Positions 1 through 7,824 are shown, counted from the stretch's first letter. The stretch is DNA of 14,817 nucleotides from Candidatus Omnitrophota bacterium (GCA_026387515.1 JAPLLP010000255.1:1-14817), one strand, 5' to 3'. Numbers and translations are program-made. Notes: generated by a model not told the origin, from the letters alone.

Positions 1-980
1 GCTAATTTGGCCGCGATCTTGGCGATGGGGAAACCCGTGGCCTTGGAAGCCAGGGCCGAAGAACGTGAGACCCGCGGATTCATTTCAATAATGATCATCC
101 TGCCGTTATCCGGATTTATGGCAAACTGGATATTGGAGCCCCCAGTCTCAACCCCGATCTCCCTGATACAGGAGATAGCCGCGTCGCGCATAAGCTGATA
201 TTCCCGGTCAGTGAGGGTCTGGGCAGGGGCAACAGTAATGGAATCTCCGGTGTGCACGCCCATGGGGTCGAAATTCTCAATGGAACAGATGATCACCACG
301 TTGTCTTTTCTGTCGCGCATCACCTCGAGCTCAAATTCCTTCCAGCCGATAACCGATTCCTCGATAAGGATCTCACTGATCATGCTGGATTCCAGGCCGC
401 GTAAGGCCATAACCTCAAATTCCTCTTGATTAAAGGCAATGCCTCCGCCGGTTCCTCCTAAAGTAAAAGAAGGGCGGATAACCACAGGAAATCCTATTTT
501 TTTAACAACCTTGCGCGCTTGCCGCATATCATAAGCCAGCCCGCTTTCAGGCATATCTAAACCGATCTTCTGCATCGCCTCTTTAAAGAGCTTGCGGTCC
601 TCAGCTTTTTTGATGGCCTTGCGGTCTGCGCCGATCATGCGCACCTTGTATTTTTCCAGGATGCCTCTATCCGCAAGCTGTATGCTTACATTAAGGCCGG
701 TCTGTCCGCCGAGGGTAGGGAGAAGCGCATCCGGCCGTTCTTTAGCAATTATCTTCTCCAATATCTCGGGAATTATCGGCTCAATATAGGTCCTGTCCGC
801 CATATCCGGATCAGTCATGATGGTGGCGGGGTTGGAATTGACCAGGATAACCTTAAAACCCTCTTCTTTCAGGGCCTTACAGGCCTGGGTCCCGGAATAA
901 TCAAACTCACAGGCCTGCCCGATAATGATCGGACCGGAGCCAATGATCAAGATCTTTTTGATGTCTGTACGTTTAGGCAT
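1..980 (-). CDS. carB: Carbamoyl phosphate synthase large subunit, N-terminal part (cut by window edge)
   Basis: This is the ammonia-using synthetase subunit of carbamoyl phosphate synthase, which makes carbamoyl phosphate from bicarbonate, two ATP and ammonia channelled from CarA. The frame opens with [18 protein letters not shown] and the next residues [10 protein letters not shown], the canonical CarB start. It continues through the ATP-grasp motifs [23 protein letters not shown] and [20 protein letters not shown]. About 326 codons of a protein that normally has about 1,070 are visible; the rest lies beyond position 1. The ATG at 978-980 overlaps the end of carA by 8 bases, and GGAT lies 6 bases upstream as a weak Shine-Dalgarno. 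The overlap implies translational coupling of the two subunits. The visible frame is intact. Identification is secure. Confidence 0.97.
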   Translation of the reverse strand, partial: MPKRTDIKKILIIGSGPIIIGQACEFDYSGTQACKALKEEGFKVILVNSNPATIMTDPDMADRTYIEPIIPEILEKIIAKERPDALLPTLGGQTGLNVSIQLADRGILEKYKVRMIGADRKAIKKAEDRKLFKEAMQKIGLDMPESGLAYDMRQARKVVKKIGFPVVIRPSFTLGGTGGGIAFNQEEFEVMALRGLESSMISEILIEESVIGWKEFELEVMRDRKDNVVIICSIENFDPMGVHTGDSITVAPAQTLTDREYQLMRDAAISCIREIGVETGGSNIQFAINPDNGRMIIIEMNPRVSRSSALASKATGFPIAKIAAKL

Positions 981-2073
981 ATTTATCCATTAAATCCGTA
1001 AACTTCTTAAACAAATACCCTGCGTCATGTGGCCCAGGGCCGGCCTCAGGGTGGTATTGCACGCTGAATAACTTTAGTTTTTTGTTTTCCAAACCCTCAG
1101 GGGTATGGTCATACAGATTTACATGAGTTAATACGGTCCCCTTTCGGGGGATGCTTTCCAGGTCCACGCAAAAACCGTGGTTTTGGGCGGTAATCGCCAC
1201 CTTGCCAGTGAGTAAATCTTTAACCGGATGATTCCCTCCGTGGTGGCCGAATTTTAATTTATAGGTCTTCCCTCCCATGGCCAGGCCGAGCATCTGATGG
1301 CCAAGACAGATCCCGAATATCGGCACCTTGCCCATTAGATCCTGCACTGTCTTTACGACATAGGTCACTGCTGCCGGATCTCCCGGCCCGTTAGACAAGA
1401 CTACTCCGTCGGGTTTTAGCTTGAGGATCTGGGTAGCCTCTGTATTTGCCGGCATGACCTGTACTTTACAACCGTGCCTGGTGAGGTTACGTAATATATT
1501 AAACTTTACGCCGCAGTCTAAAACTACCACTTTATATTTTGCCTTGGGGGCGCGCCCGGCGGTTTTCTCCTTCCACTGATAAGACTCTCTACAGGTCACT
1601 TCCTTTACTAAATCCACTCCTATCAAGTGCTCTGAACCTTGCAGTTTCTTCATCAGGTTATCTTTATCAACATTCCTTGTTGAGATAACCCCCTGCATTG
1701 CGCCTACCAACCGTATATGCCGGGTTAAGGCGCGCGTATCAATACCTTCGATCCCTATAATACTGTTTCTCTTTAGATACTCTCCGAGATCCAACGTAGA
1801 GCGCCAATTGGAGCGGATCGCGCTTGCCTCTTTTACGATAAAACCTTCAAGCCAGGGCCTACAGGATTCCACATCCTCTTCGTTTACCCCGTAATTGCCT
1901 ATTAAGGGATAGGTCATGGTAACCATCTGTCCTTTATATGAGGGGTCGGTAATAATCTCCTGGTATCCTGTAATCGAGGTATTAAAAACCACTTCACCGA
2001 AGGTTTCCCCTTCGGCGCCAAAGTTCTTGCCCTCAAAAAGCGTCCCGTCTTCTAAAAGTAATATGGCCTTCAT
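973..2073 (-). CDS. carA: Carbamoyl phosphate synthase small subunit (glutaminase)
   Basis: CarA hydrolyses glutamine and delivers ammonia to CarB in the first step of pyrimidine (and arginine) synthesis. The 366-residue product has the usual length. The N-terminal CPSase_sm domain includes [14 protein letters not shown] and [13 protein letters not shown]. The C-terminal class I glutamine amidotransferase domain has LSNGPGDP, the nucleophile elbow GICLGHQ (Cys256) and [12 protein letters not shown] (His341, Glu343), so the catalytic triad is complete. The ATG overlaps the stop of the upstream LOG-like gene in an ATGA arrangement (2070-2073), and the end overlaps carB by 8 bases. A small oddity is [11 protein letters not shown] where relatives usually read KFGHRGANHPV. 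It is one of the clearly intact genes of the operon. Confidence 0.97.
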   Translation of the reverse strand: MKAILLLEDGTLFEGKNFGAEGETFGEVVFNTSITGYQEIITDPSYKGQMVTMTYPLIGNYGVNEEDVESCRPWLEGFIVKEASAIRSNWRSTLDLGEYLKRNSIIGIEGIDTRALTRHIRLVGAMQGVISTRNVDKDNLMKKLQGSEHLIGVDLVKEVTCRESYQWKEKTAGRAPKAKYKVVVLDCGVKFNILRNLTRHGCKVQVMPANTEATQILKLKPDGVVLSNGPGDPAAVTYVVKTVQDLMGKVPIFGICLGHQMLGLAMGGKTYKLKFGHHGGNHPVKDLLTGKVAITAQNHGFCVDLESIPRKGTVLTHVNLYDHTPEGLENKKLKLFSVQYHPEAGPGPHDAGYLFKKFTDLMDKYA

Positions 2074-2522
2074 TTTAGTAACTCTTTTACCTTGGTAACT
2101 GCCTCTTCCACTGTGCTTGCCTTAATTACGCCGGGTATGTCCCAAGAGTTTAGGCTTATCACCGGAATGCCAAACTGCAGACAATAAGCGATCTCGGAAA
2201 GAGTCCCTGCCTCACCGGGCAAGGCAACTACTATATCCGCACTCTTGACTACCAAGACATTTCTGCCTAATCCCATACCGGTAGGAATAGCGATATCGAC
2301 AAATTTATTAGCGCTATTTTTATCGTAACCCGGTAATATACCTATAGTTGTGCCTCCCTCGGCTTTAAATCCCTGACAAACCGCCATCATTGTTCCACTT
2401 AGACCTCCAGAAACAAGTATTCCTACCACTTTAGCCAGTTTTTTGCCTCAATTTTGGGCTAATTGCTCCACTTCAACCGTACAATTATGCCCTCCGATGA
2501 CACCTACGACCTTTTTTTGCAT
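2070..2522 (-). pseudogene. LOG-like (TIGR00725-type) Rossmann protein gene interrupted by an in-frame TGA
   Basis: The full frame from the ATG at 2520-2522 reads MQKKVVGVIGGHNC, a typical family N-terminus with the GxIGG nucleotide-binding loop. After codon 24 there is a TGA at 2448-2450, and the same frame continues with GKKLAKVVGILVSGGLSGTM. It carries the hallmark PGEAGTLSEIAYCLQFG and ends in TGA overlapping carA. With the stop bridged the product would be 150 residues, the normal family size. Downstream of the TGA the first possible start is a GTG at 2429 with no Shine-Dalgarno, and a protein from there would lack the first strand and nucleotide loop. Relatives are SLOG-fold proteins near LOG and molybdopterin-carrier-like families; their function is poorly known. 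TGA is used as a true stop at this gene's own end and in the Mut7-C gene, so reassigned code is unlikely. A nonsense mutation or base-call error fits best. Confidence 0.72.
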
Positions 2523-2540
2523 TTACTTTAGATAATTCAA

Positions 2541-2612
2541 TGCGCCTGGCGGGAATCGAACCTGCACACCCAGCTCCGGAGGCTGGTGCCCTATCCATTG
2601 GGCTACAGGCGC
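2541..2612 (-). tRNA. tRNA-Arg, anticodon CCG
   Basis: A 72-base cloverleaf reads on the minus strand. It has a 7-bp acceptor stem GCGCCTG/CAGGCGC with discriminator A, a D-stem GCCC/GGGC with GG in the loop, and an anticodon stem CCAGC/GCTGG around loop CTCCGGA. That gives anticodon CCG, decoding CGG arginine. The variable loop is 4 bases (GTGT) and the T-arm is GCAGG-TTCGATT-CCCGC. The CCA end is not encoded. The middle T-stem pair is an A-C mismatch (GCAGG opposite CCCGC) where GCGGG would pair perfectly. The gene lies 7 bases after the flavodoxin stop and 18 bases before the LOG-like start, in operon orientation, so it may be processed from the pyr transcript. Confidence 0.93.
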
Positions 2613-2619
2613 AAACTTA

Positions 2620-3096
2620 CTATATTATTTCCTTTATCTTTGAAAGTACAAATTCCTTATCTTTGACCTTGGATTGCTGGATAGAAAACTGGCTAAAACT
2701 CTTAACACCCTTATTAATCAACAGGTCCTGCATTAATTTCAGGCAACGTTCATTTCCCGTTCCGCTGCCATAGGTGGAAAATAGAATTGCCCCTTTATCT
2801 GTTGCGCCAAAACATTGATCCAGATAGGCATTTATTGCCGGAGCCGGGCCAAAGGCCCAGACCGGGGTGCCAAAACAAATAAGGTCATACCCCACAAGAT
2901 CAAAAACAACCGGAGCGATCTTTGCTTTAGTGTGCGAAAAGGCGCGGCGGCATTGGCCAAGAAAAGAAGAAGGCTCATCCAGGGCAGTCAACTCAATAAA
3001 CTCAACCGCATATTCCTCTCGCAAATACTCGCCTAAAACCTGCGCTACCAGCCTGGTATTTCCGCTATAAGAGTAATATATAATAGCTACTTTCAT
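2620..3096 (-). CDS. Flavodoxin family protein (FMN-binding)
   Basis: This is a 158-residue single-domain flavodoxin fold, the usual length for short-chain family members. The N-terminal MKVAIIYYSYSGNTRLVAQ is strand 1 followed by the FMN phosphate-binding loop (YSYSGNTR, about residues 8-15). GTPVWAFGPAPAINAYLD in the middle corresponds to the 50s/60s isoalloxazine loop, and FSTYGSGTGNERCL corresponds to the 90s loop region. No signal peptide or membrane segment is seen, so a soluble cytoplasmic electron carrier or flavin-dependent reductase partner is likely. The redox partner cannot be named. The ATG follows the EndoQ stop directly (TAG then ATG, no gap), indicating coupled translation, and tRNA-Arg follows 7 bases after its stop. 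Confidence 0.9.
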   Translation of the reverse strand: MKVAIIYYSYSGNTRLVAQVLGEYLREEYAVEFIELTALDEPSSFLGQCRRAFSHTKAKIAPVVFDLVGYDLICFGTPVWAFGPAPAINAYLDQCFGATDKGAILFSTYGSGTGNERCLKLMQDLLINKGVKSFSQFSIQQSKVKDKEFVLSKIKEII

Positions 3097-4335
3097 CTAG
3101 AACAGGCTCAACTGTTTTTCGCCTTCCTCTTTTTTATCTTCCTCTCCAAAAATGGAGATGATCCCGTATTCGCCGTCGTAGCCGGCCTTGATATTGACCT
3201 TGCCCTGGCGCACCCTGAGCACCCCTTCGGCAATCCTGGGCGGAAGGCCTTTACGCAATTCTTCTGCCGAAGCCCGCAATAAAATATCGAACTCCGTACC
3301 GAATTTAGCCAGGCAGGCGTGATAATCCCTCTCCACTGCCGCAGAGGCCTTACCAATACCTTTTGCCTCAGCCACAATCTCATCCAGGGGGATCAAATTT
3401 TTATAGGGGATAGCATTTGAAGGCGTGTACCCTTCCGGACGGTCAGCCAATTGCTCTACGCGGTTCATCACTCCGACGGTAACAGACTTGCCGCACTTGG
3501 GGCATTTACCATTGCCCTGCTTGGTCTCTTTTGGAGAAAGCCGCGTCCCGCAAAGACGGTGTCCGTCAAAATGGTATTTACCTTCTTCGGGAAAAAATTC
3601 AATAGTATATAAAAACCGCTTCTTGTCCTTGGTGGCCAAGACCTCTCTTATAGTTTTATAATCCAGCTCGCAGTCAAAAACATTGGCCTCACGGCCGATC
3701 TTAGCCGGCGAATGGGAATCGCTGTTAGAAATAAGGGTAAACCTGTCCAAGGCACTCAAGCGCCAGTTCATCGCCGGATCGCTGGACAACCCTGTCTCTA
3801 GGGCAAATATCTTTGCGGTTTGGCCTTCAAAGCAATCCTGTATGCGGTCAAATCCAGACATCGAGCCAAACACGGAAACCCAGGGAGTCCAGATGTGGCA
3901 GGGCACCACCATGCAATTTTCATCGATATCAAAAACAATCCTGGCCAGTTCCGAGGCATCTAACCCTAGTATCGGCCGGCCGTCAGAAGCCAGGTTGCCG
4001 CAGCGGGCAAGCGTAGCGTTGATCTTATCCGTGGTTTTAAAAGAAGGGCTAAAGACCATATTATGCACCCGGTAGCCCCGGCCATTTTTAGAATAGATAC
4101 TCGAAATCTCGGTGGTGAGTATAAAATATACATCCTGATATTTGAACAAGCCGTTTCCCAAATCTTCGAGGTTACCTTTTAGCTCCTCAAGCCAGAGATG
4201 ATGGGTAAAATCTCCGGTGCCCATCAGGGTGATACCTTTTAATTTCGCCCATTGCGCCAGGTGTTTGATATCCATATCGCGGCTGGTGGCCCTTGAGTAT
4301 TTGGAATGAATATGAAAATCAGCTATAAATTCCAT
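3097..4335 (-). CDS. Endonuclease Q-like PHP-domain DNA repair nuclease
   Basis: This 412-residue protein matches the TIGR00375/EndoQ family, whose studied members nick DNA 5' of deaminated bases such as uracil and hypoxanthine. The N-terminal PHP metal site is visible: DFHIHSKYS (His8, His10), ETG with Glu180, and SNSDSHSP (Asp206, His208), with further candidate ligands His92 and His147. A zinc-finger insertion follows at about 256-284 with Cys262, Cys278 and Cys281. The C-terminal part has a helix-hairpin-helix-like stretch (EELRKGLPPRIAEGVLRVRQG). The last five residues are QLSLF, identical to the bacterial sliding-clamp binding motif. The ATG overlaps the preceding Mut7-C frame by 17 bases and has AGGAGA upstream. 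The protein is intact. Family assignment is strong; the exact substrate in this organism is inferred. Confidence 0.88.
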   Translation of the reverse strand: MEFIADFHIHSKYSRATSRDMDIKHLAQWAKLKGITLMGTGDFTHHLWLEELKGNLEDLGNGLFKYQDVYFILTTEISSIYSKNGRGYRVHNMVFSPSFKTTDKINATLARCGNLASDGRPILGLDASELARIVFDIDENCMVVPCHIWTPWVSVFGSMSGFDRIQDCFEGQTAKIFALETGLSSDPAMNWRLSALDRFTLISNSDSHSPAKIGREANVFDCELDYKTIREVLATKDKKRFLYTIEFFPEEGKYHFDGHRLCGTRLSPKETKQGNGKCPKCGKSVTVGVMNRVEQLADRPEGYTPSNAIPYKNLIPLDEIVAEAKGIGKASAAVERDYHACLAKFGTEFDILLRASAEELRKGLPPRIAEGVLRVRQGKVNIKAGYDGEYGIISIFGEEDKKEEGEKQLSLF

Positions 4336-4722
4336 CGATTTCTCCTAAAGTCTTGGTAACGTTACCCCAGTGCGTGCCTTGCCAATAGATGCGGTTACAC
4401 TGCGGACAGGTCAAAAATGAACTTTGCGTCTGGTATACGTATGCGGGGATTTTATCCTTTACTTCTGCTTTAGCAATGGGTTTTAGCCCTGCATTACAGA
4501 GGATACACCGGCTAAACATTATATCTGGATTGGGCTTGATATGCAACGCTTTTAATACCTCGGGAACCTGCTCTTCCAGCTGTTCAGAGCGGAGGAAAAT
4601 TATCTTAAGGCCGCGGTTTTCAGGGAGCTTATCTTGTCTTGATCGAAGTAGGCGGCGTCAAATCCCAATATCCTTAACCATCTAGCTAATCTACCCAGCT
4701 CTCTGGTCAGGACGAACTTCAT
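4319..4722 (-). pseudogene. Mut7-C RNase-domain protein gene with internal deletion and frameshift
   Basis: The Mut7-C family (PF01927, formerly DUF82) joins a PIN-like RNase fold to a C-terminal zinc ribbon. From the ATG at 4720-4722 the frame gives the family start (MKFVLTRELGRLARWLRILG, then FDAAYFDQ), then loses similarity and stops at TAA 4600-4602 after 40 codons. The rest is in another frame: QDKLPENRGLKIIFLRSEQ and on through the zinc ribbon (SRCILC ... TCPQC) and IYWQGTHW, ending at 4319. The middle segment that normally holds the ELAKEEGRILLTRD-type strand and acidic residues, about 20 or more residues, is absent. The break lies near 4655-4670 at a CAAGACAAGA tandem 5-mer. The gene starts 2 bases after the pyrC stop and its end overlaps EndoQ by 17 bases. 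It is probably a non-functional remnant that keeps the operon coupling geometry. Confidence 0.78.
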
Positions 4723-4724
4723 AA

Positions 4725-6005
4725 TTACTTGCCGTTGGTAAAACAAAGGTTCCCCAGACAAACGGTATGCGTTACCATACCTTTTAGGCTTCTACCCAAA
4801 AATGCGGAGTTCTTCGAGCGGGACAAGAAGTCTTCTTTCTTTACCACCCATTCCTGGTGCGGGTCTATGATAATCATGTCTGCGTCCTGGCCTTCACCTA
4901 AAGTACCTTTATTAATACCCAATATTTTTGCGGGATTTAAGCTCATTTTTTGGGCTAAGGCAGGCCAATCCAAAACTTTTGCCTCTACCAGCTCGCTGAT
5001 CGCCACTGCCAATTCCGTTTCCAGGCCGATCACCCCGAATTCAGCGCGGTCAAACTCAATATCCTTCTCGTTCTCGGTATGCGGGGCATGGTCAGAGGAA
5101 ATAACATTAATAACCCCGCTCTTAAGACCCTCTCTTATCGCCACTACGTCTTCCTTGCTTCTTAAGGGCGGATTCATCTTGAAATTCGTATCATACCCTA
5201 AGACACACTCCTCGCTCAGGGAAAAATAATGCGGACAGGTTTCGGCAGTGACATTAATCCCTTCTTTTTTGGCCTTAGCGATTATCTCCACGGATTCCCG
5301 GCAACTCACATGCGCGATATGAATACGGCTGCCTGTTTTTTTGGCCAGCTGGATGTCTCTTTGCACGCGGGCATATTCAGATTCATTAGAGATGCCTCTA
5401 AGACCTGTGCGCGTTGCAACAATGCCGCGATTCACCACGCCTTTTCCCGAAAGCGCCTTGTCCTCGCAGTGACAAATTACCAACACTCCCTGTTTTTTGG
5501 CCTCTTTTAAAGCCTCGGAAAAAAGTGTTTCATCATCTACCGAAACTCCGTCATCGGTAATCGCCACTACGCCTTCTTTTTTTAATTGCGCTATATTGGC
5601 GAGCTCTCTGCCTATCCGTCCTTTGGTAATGGCGCCTGAGATAAACACGTTTACCCGCGCGGTCTCTTGGATAATCTTTTTTACCAACTTCACATTTTCT
5701 GCCGAATCAATTGCGGGGATGGTATTAGGCATAGCTAACACCGAGGTTACGCCGCCTTTTAAACTTGCGTAAGTGCCGGTTTCAATGGTCTCTTTATCCT
5801 CCCTGCCAGGCTCCCTTAAATGCACGTGCATATCTACCAGGCCAGGCATGACAATCTTTCCATGGGCATCAATAACCGTATCGGCTTTGGCTTTGATCTC
5901 TTTAGCCACCTGAGCAATCTTGCTGCCTTCAACCAGTATATCCAGCACCTGATCAATATTATTTGCCGGATCGATTACCCGCCCGCCCTTAATGAGTATT
6001 TTCAT
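4725..6005 (-). CDS. pyrC: Dihydroorotase
   Basis: This enzyme cyclises N-carbamoyl-aspartate to dihydroorotate, the third step of pyrimidine synthesis. The 426-residue product is a full-length class I amidohydrolase TIM barrel. All zinc-site elements are visible: MHVHLREPG (His60, His62), AITDDG (Asp151), ICHCED (His179), IHIAHVS (His232) and SSDHAPH (Asp305). AMPNT and AETCPHYF are further family signatures. The C-terminal GQDADMIIIDP closes the beta domain. The ATG lies inside the 3' end of pyrB (17-base overlap) with AGGA 6 bases upstream, a coupled arrangement suited to consecutive pathway steps. The gene appears intact, unlike its flanking genes. Confidence 0.97.
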   Translation of the reverse strand: MKILIKGGRVIDPANNIDQVLDILVEGSKIAQVAKEIKAKADTVIDAHGKIVMPGLVDMHVHLREPGREDKETIETGTYASLKGGVTSVLAMPNTIPAIDSAENVKLVKKIIQETARVNVFISGAITKGRIGRELANIAQLKKEGVVAITDDGVSVDDETLFSEALKEAKKQGVLVICHCEDKALSGKGVVNRGIVATRTGLRGISNESEYARVQRDIQLAKKTGSRIHIAHVSCRESVEIIAKAKKEGINVTAETCPHYFSLSEECVLGYDTNFKMNPPLRSKEDVVAIREGLKSGVINVISSDHAPHTENEKDIEFDRAEFGVIGLETELAVAISELVEAKVLDWPALAQKMSLNPAKILGINKGTLGEGQDADMIIIDPHQEWVVKKEDFLSRSKNSAFLGRSLKGMVTHTVCLGNLCFTNGK

Positions 6006-6852
6006 TATTCCTATCCCTGGCCTGGGCTACCAGAAATAACACTGCCATCCTTACGGCAATGCCATTGGTAACCTGCTCTAAAATTACCGAATTTTCTCCG
6101 TCTGCTACTTCGCTGGACATCTCAATACCGCGGTTGATCGGCCCCGGATGCATAACCACAATATCTTTCTTTGCCTTTGCCAGGCGTTCTTTAGTAATGC
6201 CGTAGTTCTGGAAATATTCCATCTGCTTGGGAAACACGTTCTCTTCGTCGCGCTCAAACTGCATGCGCAGGACATTTACCGCATCCGCATCTTTTAGAGC
6301 CACATCAATATCGTGCAAGACGCGCACCCCCATCTTTTCGATTGCCGGAGGAATGAGTACCGGCGGAGCGCATACCGTTACTTGAGCTCCTAGTTTGGTA
6401 AGGCCCCAGATATTTGAACGCGCCACGCGCGAATGCGCTATATCACCCACGATTGTCACCTTAAGCCCGGCGATTTTCCCCAACTTCTCTTGGAGCGTAA
6501 AGATATCTAACAACGCCTGGGTGGGATGTTCGTGCCAGCCGTCCCCGGCATTGACTACGCTTATGTTCACATTGCGCGCCAAGACCACTGCCGCTCCGGA
6601 ATAGTTATGCCGCATGACGATTATATCGGCCTTTAAGGCCTGAATATTTCTGCCGGTATCGATGAGGGTCTCGCCCTTTTTGACGCTTGAGGTCTCGGAA
6701 GCGATATTTATCACATCCGCGGATAAGCGTTTTGCCGCCACCTCAAAAGAAACCCTGGTGCGGGTAGATGGCTCATAAAATAAATTTACTACCGTCTTGC
6801 CGCGCAAAGCAGGGACCTTCTTGATTTCGCGGGTAGAGACCTCCTTAAAAGT
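5989..6852 (-). CDS. pyrB: Aspartate carbamoyltransferase catalytic chain, 5' end disrupted
   Basis: This enzyme condenses carbamoyl phosphate with aspartate. Motifs seen are FYEPSTRTRVSF (carbamoyl phosphate loop), the DGWHEHPTQALLDI segment, VTIVGDIAHSRVARSN and VMHPGPINRGIE (aspartate-loop region). Family-like sequence reaches back to TFKEVSTREIKKVPALRG, but a TAG at 6853-6855 lies immediately before it, and the usual N-terminal 20-30 residues (first helix, DLS..EI-type) are not found in any frame upstream. No ATG or GTG start exists. The only early candidate is TTG at 6805-6807, giving 272 residues against about 305-310 normally, with AAGAAGG about 8 bases ahead. The AAGGAGGT at 6839-6846 is too far from that TTG to act as its ribosome site and here simply encodes KEV. 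The catalytic core is present. Whether a working enzyme is made is uncertain. Confidence 0.9.
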   Translation of the reverse strand, partial: TFKEVSTREIKKVPALRGKTVVNLFYEPSTRTRVSFEVAAKRLSADVINIASETSSVKKGETLIDTGRNIQALKADIIVMRHNYSGAAVVLARNVNISVVNAGDGWHEHPTQALLDIFTLQEKLGKIAGLKVTIVGDIAHSRVARSNIWGLTKLGAQVTVCAPPVLIPPAIEKMGVRVLHDIDVALKDADAVNVLRMQFERDEENVFPKQMEYFQNYGITKERLAKAKKDIVVMHPGPINRGIEMSSEVADGENSVILEQVTNGIAVRMAVLFLVAQARDRNNENTH

Positions 6853-6890
6853 CTATCCAAGAAACATGATCAACTACCTGATAGGGATTT

Positions 6891-7487
<597 letters not shown>

Positions 7488-7492
7488 TTATT

Positions 7493-7524
7493 ACACCCAG
7501 CCCAGATCGGATTTGGGCCGGTGT
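7493..7524 (-). other. Stem-loop just upstream of the pyrR start codon
   Basis: The RNA ACACCGGCCCA can pair with TGGGCTGGGTGT to give 11 base pairs with one bulged G and a 9-base loop. No U-tract follows, so it is not a terminator. It ends 17 bases before the pyrR ATG and could affect ribosome access or RNA stability. A small GTTGC/GCAAC hairpin lies just ahead of it. The role is unknown. Confidence 0.5.
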
Positions 7525-7539
7525 GTTGCTTTGTGCAAC

Positions 7540-7575
7540 AAAAAAGCCCAGCTGTTTTGTTTTCACAACTAGGCT
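7540..7575 (-). terminator. Intrinsic terminator in the pyr leader (attenuator)
   Basis: AGCCTAGTTGT (7575-7565) pairs with ACAGCTGGGCT (7555-7545) over 11 continuous pairs including G-U pairs, with an A-rich 9-base loop, and six T residues follow at 7545-7540. It lies between the promoter and pyrR, so it would abort transcription before the operon. Part of its 5' arm (CTAGTT) can pair with AGCTGG in the 3' arm of the upstream PyrR hairpin. This gives a plausible mutually exclusive antiterminator, though a weak one. Confidence 0.85.
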
Positions 7576-7607
7576 TTGGTATTATAGTTTGGAGGTTCAT
7601 CGCTTTT

Positions 7608-7640
7608 CCTTGCCAGCTTCTCAAGAGCCGGCTTAAAGGT
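7608..7640 (-). promoter_or_regulatory. PyrR-binding anti-antiterminator hairpin
   Basis: The stem GCCGGCT/AGCTGGC encloses the loop CTTGAGA (7619-7625). A lower stem CCTT/AAGG is separated by an unpaired TAA bulge. The segment TCTTGAGAAGCTGGCAAGG closely resembles the PyrR binding-loop consensus seen in Bacillus-type pyr leaders (TCCAGAGAGGCTGGCAAGG form). With UMP-bound PyrR on this hairpin, the downstream terminator would be free to form. The presence of pyrR as the first gene supports the reading. Confidence 0.82.
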
Positions 7641-7653
7641 TCTTATTACATTA

Positions 7654-7682
7654 AGTATAACCTCCATAACTCATACTGTCAA
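7654..7682 (-). promoter_or_regulatory. Sigma70-type promoter of the pyr operon
   Basis: On the minus strand TTGACA (7682-7677) and TATACT (7659-7654) are separated by exactly 17 bases, a near-perfect housekeeping promoter. Transcription would start near 7647, giving a leader of about 170 bases that contains the PyrR hairpin and attenuator before the pyrR ATG. Confidence 0.85.
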
Positions 7683-7721
7683 GAAATTATTTTGAGCACC
7701 AAAATTAAACAAATTTAGCGA

Positions 7722-7740
7722 AATCCCGCGAAGCGGGATT
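7722..7740. repeat. Perfect GC-rich hairpin AATCCCGC/GCGGGATT
   Basis: This is an 8-bp perfect inverted repeat with a 3-base loop, between the large stem-loop and the pyr promoter. On the minus strand only a short T run follows, so as a terminator for the giant gene it is weak on its own. It may act together with the adjacent compound stem-loop, or be a dispersed intergenic palindrome. Confidence 0.6.
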
Positions 7741-7743
7741 AAT

Positions 7744-7818
7744 TAAAAGGGGCACCTCGTTGATGGGCCTTTTGGTATTATCGGCTGATAAACCAAGAAG
7801 GTGAGAGCGCCCCTTTTA
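7744..7818. repeat. Compound stem-loop after the giant gene (palindromic repeat copy B, possible terminator)
   Basis: The outer arms are 10-bp perfect complements (TAAAAGGGGC at 7744-7753 and GCCCCTTTTA at 7809-7818). Inside lie CACCT/AGGTG (7753-7757 with 7799-7803) and a nested TTGGT/ACCAA hairpin (7772-7776 with 7792-7796). The centre (7777-7794) is ATTATCGGCTGATAAACC. This core recurs with one change at 8227-8244 inside the neighbouring coding sequence. On the minus strand the structure begins about 7 bases after the giant gene's stop and ends in TTTTAATT, so it may terminate that transcript. A T-run on the other strand makes it potentially bidirectional. Confidence 0.65.
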
Positions 7819-7824
7819 TTGTCG

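Noticed and set aside
2448..2450. TGA recoded as an amino acid (alternative code or selenocysteine)
   Set aside because: TGA ends other genes here at 2070 and 4319, the position is not a conserved cysteine in the family as I know it, and no clear SECIS-like hairpin follows.
3813..4016. Plus-strand open frames opposite EndoQ, carA, pyrC and the giant genes
   Set aside because: They follow the codon periodicity of the minus-strand genes, lack ribosome sites and show no recognisable protein features.
6839..6846. Perfect AAGGAGGT as the ribosome binding site of pyrB
   Set aside because: No ATG, GTG or TTG occurs at workable spacing downstream (the nearest TTG is about 31 bases away), and the bases encode conserved KEV residues of PyrB.
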